Below are positions 45,741 through 54,365 of a DNA stretch of 64,000 bases, piece by piece; the stretch's first letter is position 1; each line of letters opens with the position of its first letter. Made by a program: the position numbers and the translations under genes. This stretch comes from Sandaracinus sp. GTDB lineage: Bacteria > Myxococcota_A > Polyangia > Polyangiales > Houyiibacteriaceae. The stretch covers positions 1 through 64,000 of the forward strand of contig JACKEH010000008.1 of NCBI GenBank assembly GCA_020633125.1, read 5' to 3'. The notes under the pieces are model-generated. The model made no database searches. It saw nothing but the letters and a program-made list of their open reading frames with translations, and was not told where the DNA came from.

Positions 45741-47252
45741 GTGGCGAAGGGACCCGACGACCAGCCGAGCGAAGGAGCGGATCCGCTCGCGCGCCCGCTT
45801 CCGTCGGTCGACATCCCTCTCTTGCGAGGACAGGTCCGTGCCGAGCGCGCCAAACGCAACGCCGTGCTCGGCCTTCTCGCGTTCGCGGGGCTCGCGCTGC
45901 TCGCGTGGTGGGCCGTCGGCGCGCTGCGCGGCGGTCCCGACGAGCCCGAAGCGCTCGCGCTGCCTCCGCCCGTCGAAGGGCCCGAAGAGGGCGAGGACGA
46001 CGAGGTCTACCTGGGCGACGGCCTCGAAGCGACGGCCGAAGAAGAGGTGCGCGCCGCCGAGCCGCCGCCGCCCGAGCCCGAGGTGCAAGAGGTCGAAGGC
46101 GACCGCCGTCGCTTCGAAGCGACCTTCGGACGCGCGATCGGCTTTCGACCCGCGCTTCGTGCCGCCGGGTTGAGCGAAGAAGAGTGCGTCTCGATCGAGC
46201 AAGCGCTCACCGGAACGCTCGATTTCCGCCGCTGCCACCCGAGCGACACCATCGTCTACGAGCGCGACGCGAGCGACGTGCTCCAGCGCCTCCGCTACCA
46301 ACAAGAGCAGACGAGCTACGTCGAGGTGGTGCGTGGAGAGAACGGCGCGCTCAGCGCGTCGCGGGTCACGCGACCCGTCGAGTCGACCCCCGTCGTGCGC
46401 GGCGGCCGCGTGCGCAGCTCGCTCGGCGACGCGGTCGAATCCGCGGGGCTCGGCCGTACGCTCGTCGGGGTCTTCGTCGAGGTCTTCGACGGCAAGGTGA
46501 ACTTCGCGACCCAAGCACGCGCGGGCGATCAGTTCCGCGTCGTCGTCGACGAAGAGAAGCTCGACGGCGCGTTCCTGCGTTGGGGCCAAGTGCGCGCGAT
46601 CGAATACGTCGGCGAGCGCGCCGGCACGCTGCGCGCGTTCTGGTTCGAAGAGCGCCCCGGTCGCGGCGATTGGTACGGCGACGACGGTCGGCAGATTCGC
46701 GGCGGCTGGCTGCGGGTGCCTTGCCGCTACGACCGCATGTCGTCGCCCTTCAACCCGCGGCGCATGCACCCGATCCTGCGCCGCATCGTCCCGCACAACG
46801 GCGTCGACTTCGCGGCCTCCACGGGCACGCCGGTCTGGGCGGCTGCCGACGGCACGATCACCTGGGCTGGTCCGAAGGGCCCGAACGGCAACCTCGTCTC
46901 GATTCGTCACGCCGACGGCTACGAGAGTCACTACGCCCACCTTCACCGGATTCAGCGCGGTATCTCGCCCGGCGTGGAGGTCACCCAGCGCCAGCTCATC
47001 GGCGCGGTCGGCACCACCGGGCGAAGCACCGGCCCGCACCTTCACTTCGGCGTCGAGCGCAACGGTCGCTTCGTCGATCCGATGGCCGTCATCAACGGCC
47101 CCGGCCGCATGCTCCCGGCCGCGGCGCTCGGTCGCTTCCGCCGCGAGATGCGAGAGCTCGTGACGTTGATGGAGGGCATGGACCTCGGCGCCGCGCCCCG
47201 GCCGGCCGCACCGGAGCCCGAGCCGGAGCCCGAGGGCGAGGTCCTCGACTGA
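45741..47252 (+). CDS. M23 family metallopeptidase (membrane-anchored endopeptidase)
   Basis: A 503-residue peptidase with an N-terminal membrane anchor at about 40-60 (VLGLLAFAGLALLAWWAVG), an acidic Pro-rich linker, opioid-growth-factor-like/OapA-type N-terminal domains (FRPALRAAGLSEEECVSIEQ; GRTLVGVFVEVFDGKVNFA) and a C-terminal M23 domain. The zinc ligands are in HNGVDFAAS, HYAHL and HLHFG. M23 enzymes cleave peptidoglycan cross-links or regulate amidases. The GTG at 45741 gives the protein a short hydrophilic start; a TATCTG element supports it. The C-terminal Pro-Glu tail is low complexity. Confidence 0.88.
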   Translation: MAKGPDDQPSEGADPLARPLPSVDIPLLRGQVRAERAKRNAVLGLLAFAGLALLAWWAVGALRGGPDEPEALALPPPVEGPEEGEDDEVYLGDGLEATAEEEVRAAEPPPPEPEVQEVEGDRRRFEATFGRAIGFRPALRAAGLSEEECVSIEQALTGTLDFRRCHPSDTIVYERDASDVLQRLRYQQEQTSYVEVVRGENGALSASRVTRPVESTPVVRGGRVRSSLGDAVESAGLGRTLVGVFVEVFDGKVNFATQARAGDQFRVVVDEEKLDGAFLRWGQVRAIEYVGERAGTLRAFWFEERPGRGDWYGDDGRQIRGGWLRVPCRYDRMSSPFNPRRMHPILRRIVPHNGVDFAASTGTPVWAAADGTITWAGPKGPNGNLVSIRHADGYESHYAHLHRIQRGISPGVEVTQRQLIGAVGTTGRSTGPHLHFGVERNGRFVDPMAVINGPGRMLPAAALGRFRREMRELVTLMEGMDLGAAPRPAAPEPEPEPEGEVLD

Positions 47253-47350
47253 CCCCGCGCCAAGAGCGCGCGCCGGGAAGCGTCCGCCCCCGAGCGACGT
47301 TCTCGACGGCCCCCCGTTCCGGGCTATAGCCTGCCACCCCTTCGCTTCCG

Positions 47351-49753
47351 ATGACGTCTTCGCCCGCCTCCAAGCGCGCCTCCGCCCTGCGGCTCGGCGC
47401 CGTCCTCGCCGCCGTCGCCGCGCTCCTCTTCGTGCGCCTCGGCGGCTTCGGCATCTGGGATCCCTGGGAGCTCGACGCGGCCGACGCGGCCCGCGCGCTC
47501 CTCGAAGGCGAAGGCGAAGCCCCGACCGATCCCCCGCTCGCGCGCTGGATGGTCGCGCGTTCGTTCGCCGTCTTCGGCGTCTCGGAAGGCGCCGGTCGGC
47601 TTCCGCTCGCGCTCGGTGGGCTCGCGGCTGCGCTCGCGTGCGCGCTGATGCTCTGGCGTTTCGCCGGCGAGCGCGCGGCCGCGATCGGCGCGCTGGTCGT
47701 CGCGTCGACGCCGCTGCTCCTCTTCAACGCGCGCCAGATGCACGGCGACGCGCTCGCGATGGCGGGCTCCGCGCTCGTCTTCTTCTGTGCCGCGTCGCTG
47801 GCGTTTCGACCGAGCCCCACGCGCGAGACGAATCCGAAGCAGCTCGGCGGCTGGCTCGCCGGCCTGGTCGCCGCGTGGGCCGTCGCGGTGCTCGCAGGTG
47901 GCGCGATGCAGGCCGTGGTGCCGCCGCTCGGCGCGGTCGCCCTGGTCGTCGTGCTGCGTGGGCTTCCGAAGGAGCGTCTGCACCGCCTCGGCGCCGCGAT
48001 CGTGGTCGGCCTCGGCGTCGTGATCACCATCGCGGTGGGCAGCGCGATCGCGGCCGACGAAGCCGGCTACTCCGCGCTGATCGGTGGCGCGCCGCGCGGT
48101 GGCAACCCGCCGACCTTCGAGGCGGCGCTCGAGATCGTCTTCCACGGGCTCGCGCCCTGGACCGCGTTGCTCTTCGTCGCAGGCGTTCGCCTCCTCGTGC
48201 CGCGCGCCGACGAGAACGACGCCGAGCGCGCCCGCACGGATCTTCGCTACGCCCTGCTCTTCTGGGCCGCGCTCGGCTACGGCTCGCTCGTCCTGCACAC
48301 CGCGCGCTACGGCCCGGCGACCTACCTGCCGGTGGTCGCGTTGGCGGCGGCAATCGCGCTCTTCCTCGACGAGGTGCAAGAGAGCGGACGCGCGTGGTGG
48401 CCCGAGGCCGTGGTCGGCGTGTTGCTCACGGGCCTCGTGCTTCGCGACTTCGTGCTCTACCCCGAGAGCCCGATGCGCGGCATGGCGCTCGACGGCTTGA
48501 GCGTGCCCGAGGTCTTCGACCGCAAGCACGAGAAGGTCGTGGTGCTCTGGGCCGCGGCGCTCGGTCTCTTCGGCCTCGCGGTCGGGCTCGTGCTCGGCTC
48601 CGGCAAGCCCGACGAAGACGTGCAGCGCCCCGATTGGCGCGAGCCGCTTCATTTCCTGCGCGACCGTTGGGCGGCCCGCGGCGCCGCGCGCGCGTGGCTC
48701 GTGATCGGCGGCGTGCTCTTGGTCGGCGTGACGGTCTTCGGGCTCGTCTGCCTCGTCGGCGGCGACGCGCTGCAGGACTACGTCGTCTCGATCGTGGTGC
48801 GGGTCGGCAAGAAGCTCGTCTTCCTGCCGGTGCTCGTCGCCGTCGCGGTCTGGGCCACGCCTTGGGTCTTCTTCGGCATGCGGCGCCTCGGCCGCTTCCG
48901 CGTCGCGCCGCTGGTCGCCGCGGGTGTGTTGGTCGGCGCGTACTCCGCGTTCGTCTTCCACCCCGCGCTCTCGGCGCACTTCTCGCCGCGCGAGGTCTAC
49001 GACACCTACAACGAGCTTCGCGCCGAAGGCGACGAGCTCGCCGAGTACCGCGTGAGCGGTCGTGCCGCCGCGTATTACGCGGAAGGCGAGACCACGGACG
49101 TGCGCTCGCAAGACGACCTGCTCAGCTGGCTCGGCGAAGAGTCGCGCCGCTGGGCGGTGATTCCCGCGGACGAGCTCGCCTCGGTGAACCGCGCCTTCCG
49201 TCAGCGCGCCGGCCGCCACCTCTTCGTCGCCGACGCCCGCAGCGCGCGGGTGCTGCTCGTGACGAACCGCGACGTCGAAGGTCGCGAGAACGAGAACTTC
49301 ATCGCGAACGCGGTCTTCAGCGCCGAGGACGCGCCCGCGCCGCAGCATCGCGTGAACGGCCGCTTCGACGAACGCATCGAGCTCGTCGGATACGACCTCG
49401 ACCTTCCGCAGCGCGGCTACGTCGGCGCCGGCCAGTCGTTCACCGTGACCTGGCATTGGAAGGCACTTCAGCGCGTGCCCGGCAGCTACAAGATCTTCCT
49501 GCACGTCGACGGCGCCGGAAACCGCCTCAACGGCGACCACGACGCCGTCGAAGAGCGTTACCCCGTCCGCCTCTGGGACGAAGGCGACGTCGTCCTCGAC
49601 CGCCAGACGCTCACCGTGCCCGCGAACTACCGCCCCGGCTCGTACACGTTCTTCATCGGCTTCTACGCGGGCAACGACCGCCTCGGCATCACGCCGGCCG
49701 ACCTCGACGACGGCGAGAAGCGCATGCGCGCGGGCACGCTGATCATTCGCTGA
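47351..49753 (+). CDS. GT39/ArnT-like glycosyltransferase, multi-pass
   Basis: An 800-residue membrane protein with about a dozen hydrophobic segments. The N-terminal motif GIWDPWELDAADAARALLEG fits the GT39/ArnT/PMT superfamily, in which an Asp-Glu region near the first periplasmic loop is catalytic. A soluble, beta-rich C-terminal part (about 620-800) follows, ending with DGEKRMRAGTLIIR. Such enzymes move sugars from polyprenyl phosphates to lipid A, protein or glycan; the acceptor is unknown. ATG 47351; TAGCCT lies 18 nt upstream. It ends 190 bp before the paralogue of the TPR protein, which is convergent. Confidence 0.85.
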   Translation: MTSSPASKRASALRLGAVLAAVAALLFVRLGGFGIWDPWELDAADAARALLEGEGEAPTDPPLARWMVARSFAVFGVSEGAGRLPLALGGLAAALACALMLWRFAGERAAAIGALVVASTPLLLFNARQMHGDALAMAGSALVFFCAASLAFRPSPTRETNPKQLGGWLAGLVAAWAVAVLAGGAMQAVVPPLGAVALVVVLRGLPKERLHRLGAAIVVGLGVVITIAVGSAIAADEAGYSALIGGAPRGGNPPTFEAALEIVFHGLAPWTALLFVAGVRLLVPRADENDAERARTDLRYALLFWAALGYGSLVLHTARYGPATYLPVVALAAAIALFLDEVQESGRAWWPEAVVGVLLTGLVLRDFVLYPESPMRGMALDGLSVPEVFDRKHEKVVVLWAAALGLFGLAVGLVLGSGKPDEDVQRPDWREPLHFLRDRWAARGAARAWLVIGGVLLVGVTVFGLVCLVGGDALQDYVVSIVVRVGKKLVFLPVLVAVAVWATPWVFFGMRRLGRFRVAPLVAAGVLVGAYSAFVFHPALSAHFSPREVYDTYNELRAEGDELAEYRVSGRAAAYYAEGETTDVRSQDDLLSWLGEESRRWAVIPADELASVNRAFRQRAGRHLFVADARSARVLLVTNRDVEGRENENFIANAVFSAEDAPAPQHRVNGRFDERIELVGYDLDLPQRGYVGAGQSFTVTWHWKALQRVPGSYKIFLHVDGAGNRLNGDHDAVEERYPVRLWDEGDVVLDRQTLTVPANYRPGSYTFFIGFYAGNDRLGITPADLDDGEKRMRAGTLIIR

Positions 49754-49811
49754 GCCCGGGAAGCAGCCCCGATGGGCCGACCACGGTACGGCTGAAGCCG
49801 GGCCGCAGCGA

Positions 49812-49936
49812 CGGGCATGGGCACGGGTACGGGTGCAGCGTCGGGCATGGGCACGGGCATGGGCACGAGCCGGGCCAGCAACGGGCACGGCCGCAGCGAT
49901 GGGCACGGGCACGGGCATGGGCACGGGCGGAGCGGA
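49812..49936. repeat. Intergenic (GGGCAC)n microsatellite
   Basis: Degenerate array of GGGCAC, GGGCAT and GGGTAC hexamers between the GT39 stop (49753) and the next gene's stop (49944). It is non-coding here, but its reverse complement would encode Val-Pro or Met-Pro pairs, the same unit that is translated at 50864-50944. Confidence 0.8.
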
Positions 49937-49943
49937 CCGCTCG

Positions 49944-50951
49944 TCAGCGAAGTGGCAGCGTGACTTGGCCCGGCGGCAACGTGCCGTTCGGAGCCGTCTC
50001 GCGCCCCGCGGCGGCGACCGCGATGCCGACCGTCGCGGCGACGACCACGACGCCCACCGCGACCCAGACCCAAGGGCGACGTCGGAGCGGGACGTCGTCG
50101 CGCTCGCGCACCGGCAAGACCAGCGGCACGAGCGGCTCGCCCGCGCGGCTCACGACGCGTCCCCGAGCGTCGCGGGCTTCGGCGTAGACCTCGAGGTTGC
50201 CGCGGTTGGCCGGCGCCGGGAGCTCTCCTTCGAAGGCGCCTTCTTCGACGCGCTCGAGCGGCACCGAGCGCCACTCGCGCTCGTCGTCGGGGCGCACGCG
50301 CGCTTCGACGCTCGCCACGCTCGGAGGTCCTTCGACCTCCACCCGCAGCGGCACCGGACGGTCGACTCGCGCCGCGGCTGGCAAGAGCGCGCGCAGCTCG
50401 ACCTCGGGATCGAGCGCGGCGTCCGAGACGACCTGCCGGCGTAGCGCTTCGACGAAACGTTCGATCTTCGGGGAGCCGCTCGGCTCGCGGACGCGGTGGT
50501 AGGGGTCGAGCGCGAAGACCTCGCGAAACGCGGCTTCGGCCTCGGCCTCGCGGTCGAGCACCACGTAGGCGGCGCCGAGGTATTCCCACGCCTCGAGGCG
50601 CTGCGCTGCGCTCACGCCCGGCACGTTGAGCGCGCGTCGCATCGCGTCCACGGAGCCCGGAAAGTCGAGCTCGCGGTAGAGGCGGCGACCGTCTTCGAGG
50701 TGTCGTTCGACCTCGCGGCTCGCGCTGACCGGTGCGTCCGCAGGTCCTTCGGCCGCGGGCTCCTGGGCGAACGTGAGAGTCGACGCGAAGAGGGCGGCCG
50801 CGAAGGTGAGGTAGGCACCGAGACGTCTCGCAAGCGTTCGTGCGGGCACCGGGGCAGCAGGCGTGGGCACGGCCCCGTGGACGGGCACGGGCACGGGCAC
50901 GGCCCCGTGGACGGGCACGGGCACGGGCACGGGCACGGGCACGGAGGACAT
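49944..50951 (-). CDS. TPR / Ig-like / C-terminal membrane-anchor protein with Val-Pro repeat N-terminus
   Basis: A 335-residue paralogue of the protein at 20934-21875. The hydrophobic export segment (LGAYLTFAAALFASTLTFAQ) starts near residue 44. Before it lies a Val-Pro microsatellite (VPVPVPVPVHGAVPVPVPVH). TPR-like helices (about 80-165), an Ig-like domain (RVDRPVPLRVEVEGPPSVAS) and a C-terminal helix with tail (RPWVWVAVGVVVVAATVGIAVAAAG, then ETAPNGTLPPGQVTL) follow. The ATG at 50951 is 8 bp from the upstream stop, so the two genes are coupled. A GTG at 50849 would remove the repeat and give a normal signal peptide, so the start is unsure. Confidence 0.72.
   Translation of the reverse strand: MSSVPVPVPVPVPVHGAVPVPVPVHGAVPTPAAPVPARTLARRLGAYLTFAAALFASTLTFAQEPAAEGPADAPVSASREVERHLEDGRRLYRELDFPGSVDAMRRALNVPGVSAAQRLEAWEYLGAAYVVLDREAEAEAAFREVFALDPYHRVREPSGSPKIERFVEALRRQVVSDAALDPEVELRALLPAAARVDRPVPLRVEVEGPPSVASVEARVRPDDEREWRSVPLERVEEGAFEGELPAPANRGNLEVYAEARDARGRVVSRAGEPLVPLVLPVRERDDVPLRRRPWVWVAVGVVVVAATVGIAVAAAGRETAPNGTLPPGQVTLPLR
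50864..50944. repeat. In-frame hexanucleotide microsatellite (GGGCAC)n
   Basis: On the minus strand it encodes Val-Pro pairs at the N-terminus of the TPR/Ig protein. An 18-bp block is duplicated inside it (GGGCACGGCCCCGTGGAC). Confidence 0.85.
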
Positions 50952-50959
50952 CCTGCGCG

Positions 50960-52195
50960 TCACTCCGACCACGTGCGCACCTGGCCTTCCGCGTCGAGCA
51001 ACACGAGCTCTCGACGACCGTCGCCGTCGACGTCGGCTGCGACCACGTCGACGAGCGCGCCGAGCGAGCTGCCCGCGGTCACCCGAGCGTCCTCGCCGCC
51101 GAGATGGATGCGCGTCTCGTCGGCCACGACCACGAGGTCGTCCCGGCAATCGCCGTCGGCGTCGAAGGCCCGCAGCGCACGCACACCTTCGATCGCGAGC
51201 TCGTCGCGGGCTTCGAAGAGTCCGTCGCCCCGGTTGCGCGCCATGCGCACCCGCGTCTCGTCCGCGATGGCGAGGTCGTCGACCCCGTCGCCGTCGAGGT
51301 CGAGCAACGCCAACCGCTGCCCCGCCCAACCGGTCGGAGCCGCGCCCACCGCCGCGACGGGTCCAGCCGGCCCGCCGAGGAAGACCGCGACCCCGCCTTC
51401 GCCCACGGCGACCAAATCGTCGACGCCATCCCCGTCGAGATCGGCGGCGGCGAGGTCGCGGACCGGCTGACCGGTGAGGCTACGCATCACGCCGTCGAGC
51501 AAGCCCCAACGCAGCCCGTCCGCGTCGCCCGTCGCGAGCCCGAGGCCCCGCCCCGCGTCGGCCAACACGGCGAGCTCCGCGGACGCCGTGAGGCGCTCGC
51601 CGCCGGGCAACGCGAGGAGGCCCGTGGCGTCGGCGACCAGGACGTCGTCGAGGCAGTCGTCGTCGGAGTCGCCGACCCCGAGCACACGCGTCGCGGAGGA
51701 GGCGCTGCCACCGAGCACCCGGACGCCCTCCGGATGGCTGAGCCAGAGCTCGTCGCGACCGTCCCCGTCGGTGTCGGCCGCGAGGAGACCCGTGGCTCCG
51801 ACGGAGGTTCCGAGCGGGGTCTCGGGCAGGGCCGTGGTCTCGGCGCAGCGCGCCACCCGAAGTCGCAGCTCACTGGAGCCGCCGGCACCGAAACGCCCCT
51901 CGCCCGCCGCCTGCGCGAGCACACGCCCGCCACGGCGCAGCCGCGCCGCGACCCGGAGCGTCTCGTCGGTGCGATCACCCGCGAGAAAGGTGAGCGTGCC
52001 GGTGGCGTCGGCGGCCGCGTAGCGCTCCGAGAAGAGCAGCTCCTGATCGAACGCGGTGAGGCAGAGCGACGCCTCGGCGACGGCCTCGGTCTCGAGCCGA
52101 AGCACGAGCGCACGCTCGTCCCCGCAGCCGGTCGCCAGCAGGGCGCCGAGCCACGCGGCGACCCCGAAGGACGCCCGACGCCTCGTCCACGACAT
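50960..52195 (-). CDS. FG-GAP repeat lipoprotein
   Basis: A 411-residue lipoprotein (signal RASFGVAAWLGALLATGC). Repeating acidic units such as DTDGDGRDELWL, DSDDDCLDDVLV, DLDGDGVDDLVA, DLDGDGVDDLAI, DADGDCRDDLVV and DVDGDGRRELVL mark FG-GAP/VCBS blades, here at least six, consistent with a beta-propeller with calcium sites at the cell surface. The ATG at 52195 is chosen from the signal peptide; an element CATGGT upstream resembles the leaderless pattern with a changed first base. The TPR/Ig protein follows 8 bp after the stop, suggesting a two-gene operon and perhaps a shared complex. Confidence 0.82.
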   Translation of the reverse strand: MSWTRRRASFGVAAWLGALLATGCGDERALVLRLETEAVAEASLCLTAFDQELLFSERYAAADATGTLTFLAGDRTDETLRVAARLRRGGRVLAQAAGEGRFGAGGSSELRLRVARCAETTALPETPLGTSVGATGLLAADTDGDGRDELWLSHPEGVRVLGGSASSATRVLGVGDSDDDCLDDVLVADATGLLALPGGERLTASAELAVLADAGRGLGLATGDADGLRWGLLDGVMRSLTGQPVRDLAAADLDGDGVDDLVAVGEGGVAVFLGGPAGPVAAVGAAPTGWAGQRLALLDLDGDGVDDLAIADETRVRMARNRGDGLFEARDELAIEGVRALRAFDADGDCRDDLVVVADETRIHLGGEDARVTAGSSLGALVDVVAADVDGDGRRELVLLDAEGQVRTWSE

Positions 52196-52355
52196 GAGGC
52201 GCGACCATGCCACGGCCGCGTGCGCGGCGACACATCGACGAGCGAGCCGCCGGTGTTCGGCGTGGCGTGTCAGCTCAGAGCGTTCGAGAAATCGCGCGCA
52301 CGAGGCGGGGGCGGGGCGTGGGCGGAGCGTCGGGAGGTCCAGCAGACCTTCACGG

Positions 52356-52390
52356 CCTCCGCAGTGGCTGAGCGAAGCGAAGTCCGGAGG
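52356..52390. repeat. REP-like intergenic element, copy B
   Basis: 35 bp related to 9341-9374: both read CTCCG-x-AGTG, then GAGCGAAGCGAA, then CGGAG. The end arms pair (CCTCCG with CGGAGG). It lies in a 289-bp gap between the FG-GAP lipoprotein and pyrD. Confidence 0.5.
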
Positions 52391-52484
52391 AGGTCGCCCT
52401 GCTCGACCGGACAGAGCGGAGCCCGCGCCCCGCACACGCCGTCCCCTCGACCGCTCACCGCATCGTCGATTCGCGCTTGCTCGC

Positions 52485-53609
52485 TCAGGCGTCGACGCCG
52501 ACCGCGTCCTGCACCCGGTCGAAGCCCTCGGCGCGCGCGAGCTCGGCGAGGCCCTCGTGAATCCGCGCCGGCAACGTCGGCCCCTCGTACACGAACGACG
52601 AGTAGAGCTGCACCAGCGTCGCGCCGGCTTTGATGCGCGACCACGCCTCGGCCGCGCTCGCGATGCCGCCGATGGAGATCAGCACCAAGCGGTCGTCCAC
52701 GCGCGCTCGCAGGCGCCGCAGCACTTCGGCGCTTCGGGCCCTCAGCGGCGCACCGCTCAGCCCGCCCGCGCCGAGCGCTTCGACCGTGGCCTTCGGCGTC
52801 GCGAGCCCGTCGCGACGAATCGTGGTGTTCGTGGCGAGAATCCCGTCGAGGCCCAGGTCGAGCGCGAGCTCGGCGACCGCGTCGACGTCGGTGTCGGCGA
52901 GATCCGGCGCGATCTTCACCAGCAACGGCACGCGTCCACGTCCGCTGGCGAAACGACCCCGCTCGTCGAGGCCACGCCGCGGCGGCGCGACCTCGTCGAG
53001 TGCCTCGCGCACCGCGACGAGCAGCGGCCGCAGCTTCTCCACCGCCTGCAGATCCCGAAGCCCCGGTGTGTTCGGCGACGAGACGTTCACCACGAAATAA
53101 TCCGCGTGAGGCCCGAGGCGCTTCGTGCTGAGCACGTAGTCGGCGATCGCGTCTTCTTCGGCGACCAGCTTGGTCTTGCCGATGTTGACCCCGACGATCG
53201 TGCGACGCGGCGCGGCGAGACGCGGCATCGCGGCTTCGGAGCCGCCGTTGTTGAAGCCCATGCGGTTGAGCAACGCGCGGTCTTCGGGCAGCCGGAACAA
53301 ACGCGGTCGCGGGTTGCCGGGCTGCGGTTGCCCCGTGAGCGTCCCGATTTCGACGAAGCCGAAGCCGAGGTCGCCGAGCGCTTCGAAGCCGACCGCGTCT
53401 TTGTCGAAGCCCGCCGCGAGCCCGAGCGGCCCCGGGAAACGAAGGCCGAGCGCTTCGGTGAGGAGGCTCGAATCCTTCGGCGCGCCGCCGAGCATCTGCA
53501 CCGCACCTGGAATCGCCGACGCCGAGCGAAGCGCGCCGAACGCGAGGTGATGCGCGGTCTCGGCGTCGAGTCGCCAAAGAAGCGGGCGGACGAGGCTGCG
53601 GTAGAGCAT
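52485..53609 (-). CDS. pyrD: Dihydroorotate dehydrogenase (quinone), class 2
   Basis: A 374-residue FMN enzyme that oxidises dihydroorotate to orotate in pyrimidine synthesis, passing electrons to quinone. Class 2 marks are the N-terminal hydrophobic helix region (LVRPLLWRLDAETAHHLAF), GLAAGFDKD, GFGFVEIGTLT, RMGFNN and NVSSPNTPGL with the catalytic Ser. The C-terminal FMN phosphate loop is SIGGIASAAEAW with YSSFVYEGP. The ATG at 53609 has no Shine-Dalgarno but has TACCTT ending 9 nt upstream. The thioredoxin-like gene diverges 45 bp away. Confidence 0.95.
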   Translation of the reverse strand: MLYRSLVRPLLWRLDAETAHHLAFGALRSASAIPGAVQMLGGAPKDSSLLTEALGLRFPGPLGLAAGFDKDAVGFEALGDLGFGFVEIGTLTGQPQPGNPRPRLFRLPEDRALLNRMGFNNGGSEAAMPRLAAPRRTIVGVNIGKTKLVAEEDAIADYVLSTKRLGPHADYFVVNVSSPNTPGLRDLQAVEKLRPLLVAVREALDEVAPPRRGLDERGRFASGRGRVPLLVKIAPDLADTDVDAVAELALDLGLDGILATNTTIRRDGLATPKATVEALGAGGLSGAPLRARSAEVLRRLRARVDDRLVLISIGGIASAAEAWSRIKAGATLVQLYSSFVYEGPTLPARIHEGLAELARAEGFDRVQDAVGVDA

Positions 53610-53618
53610 CGGCGGCGG

Positions 53619-53624
53619 AAGGTA
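53619..53624 (-). promoter_or_regulatory. Leaderless-type -10 element (TACCTT) for pyrD
   Basis: TANNNT hexamer ending 9 nt before the pyrD ATG. Confidence 0.45.
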
Positions 53625-53642
53625 CGCGGCGTCGCGCGCGTG

Positions 53643-53648
53643 TACCAT
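53643..53648 (+). promoter_or_regulatory. Leaderless-type -10 element (TACCAT)
   Basis: TANNNT hexamer ending 6 nt before the ATG at 53655. The pyrD element lies 18 bp away on the other strand, so both divergent genes appear to have leaderless promoters. Confidence 0.5.
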
Positions 53649-53654
53649 GTGAGC

Positions 53655-54161
53655 ATGCGTTCCTCGCTCGTCGCGCTCGCGTGCCTGCTCGCTTCCGTCG
53701 CGTTCGCGGCGCCCACGACGCCCGCGGGACAGCCGGGCGCGGTGGTCGGGGAGATCGCGCCGAGCCTCGAAGGGCAGCGCATCAGTGGCAGCGCGCCGGT
53801 GAACCTCGATCAGCTTCGAGGTCGCGTGGTCATCCTCGACTTCTGGGCCACGTGGTGTGGCCCCTGCGCGTTCGTGATGCCGCAGCTCGACCAACTTCAG
53901 CGGGCCCACGAGGCCGAGGGGCTCACCGTGATCGGCCTCTCCGACGAGCTACCCGATCAGGTGCGTCGACACCTTCAGGCACGCCCGGTCGGATTCACGA
54001 TCGCGAGCGCCGCGGGCGCGACGTGGCAGCGCTACGGCGTGCGTGGGATTCCGACGATGGTGCTCGTCGACCGCGCGGGGAAGGTGCGCCTCGTCGAGAG
54101 CGGCGCCGACCTCACGCGTGTGCGAGCGACGCTTCGGCAACTGCTCGACGAGCGTCCCTGA
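53655..54161 (+). CDS. TlpA/ResA-like thioredoxin-fold protein
   Basis: A 168-residue secreted thioredoxin-fold protein. The signal peptide ends at AFA (about residue 19). The redox motif is WCGPC (67-71) in LDFWATWCGPC, and the cis-Pro loop is GIPTMVLVD. The TlpA/ResA-type insertion is present. Such proteins reduce disulfides outside the cytoplasm, often for cytochrome c maturation; no cytochrome genes are nearby. The ATG is set by the signal peptide and TACCAT element. Confidence 0.9.
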   Translation: MRSSLVALACLLASVAFAAPTTPAGQPGAVVGEIAPSLEGQRISGSAPVNLDQLRGRVVILDFWATWCGPCAFVMPQLDQLQRAHEAEGLTVIGLSDELPDQVRRHLQARPVGFTIASAAGATWQRYGVRGIPTMVLVDRAGKVRLVESGADLTRVRATLRQLLDERP

Positions 54162-54258
54162 GATACGGCGGTTCGCGAGACTCGCGTCCCGACGGAGACC
54201 CTGCTCGTCGAACCGCGGCGTCTGCCTCCCGGAGCTCTCCAGCGGGGTGGCAGACGTA

Positions 54259-54351
54259 GACGTCAGACCGAGACGTCAGACGCAGGTTTCGGAGGCGTCA
54301 GACGGGGCACAAGCACGGGCACGGGCGTGCACCTGCACGGGCGTGCACCTG
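54259..54351. repeat. Short direct repeats between convergent genes
   Basis: Three copies of a 10-mer (GACGTCAGAC at 54259-54268 and 54272-54281, GGCGTCAGAC at 54294-54303) are followed by a 16-bp tandem pair (CACGGGCGTGCACCTG at 54320-54335 and 54336-54351). They fill the gap before the MBL gene's stop. Confidence 0.65.
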
Positions 54352-54365
54352 CACGTGCACCCGCG

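Noticed and set aside
47324..49924. 866-codon open frame on the minus strand
   Set aside because: Antisense to the GT39 gene; composition is an Arg/Glu/Asp/His shadow. Same reasoning for long antisense frames over murC/ftsQ and the permease fusion.
49812..50944. Phase-variable on/off switching by the hexamer repeats
   Set aside because: A six-base unit does not shift frame, so it cannot turn the gene off by slippage; only length changes are possible.
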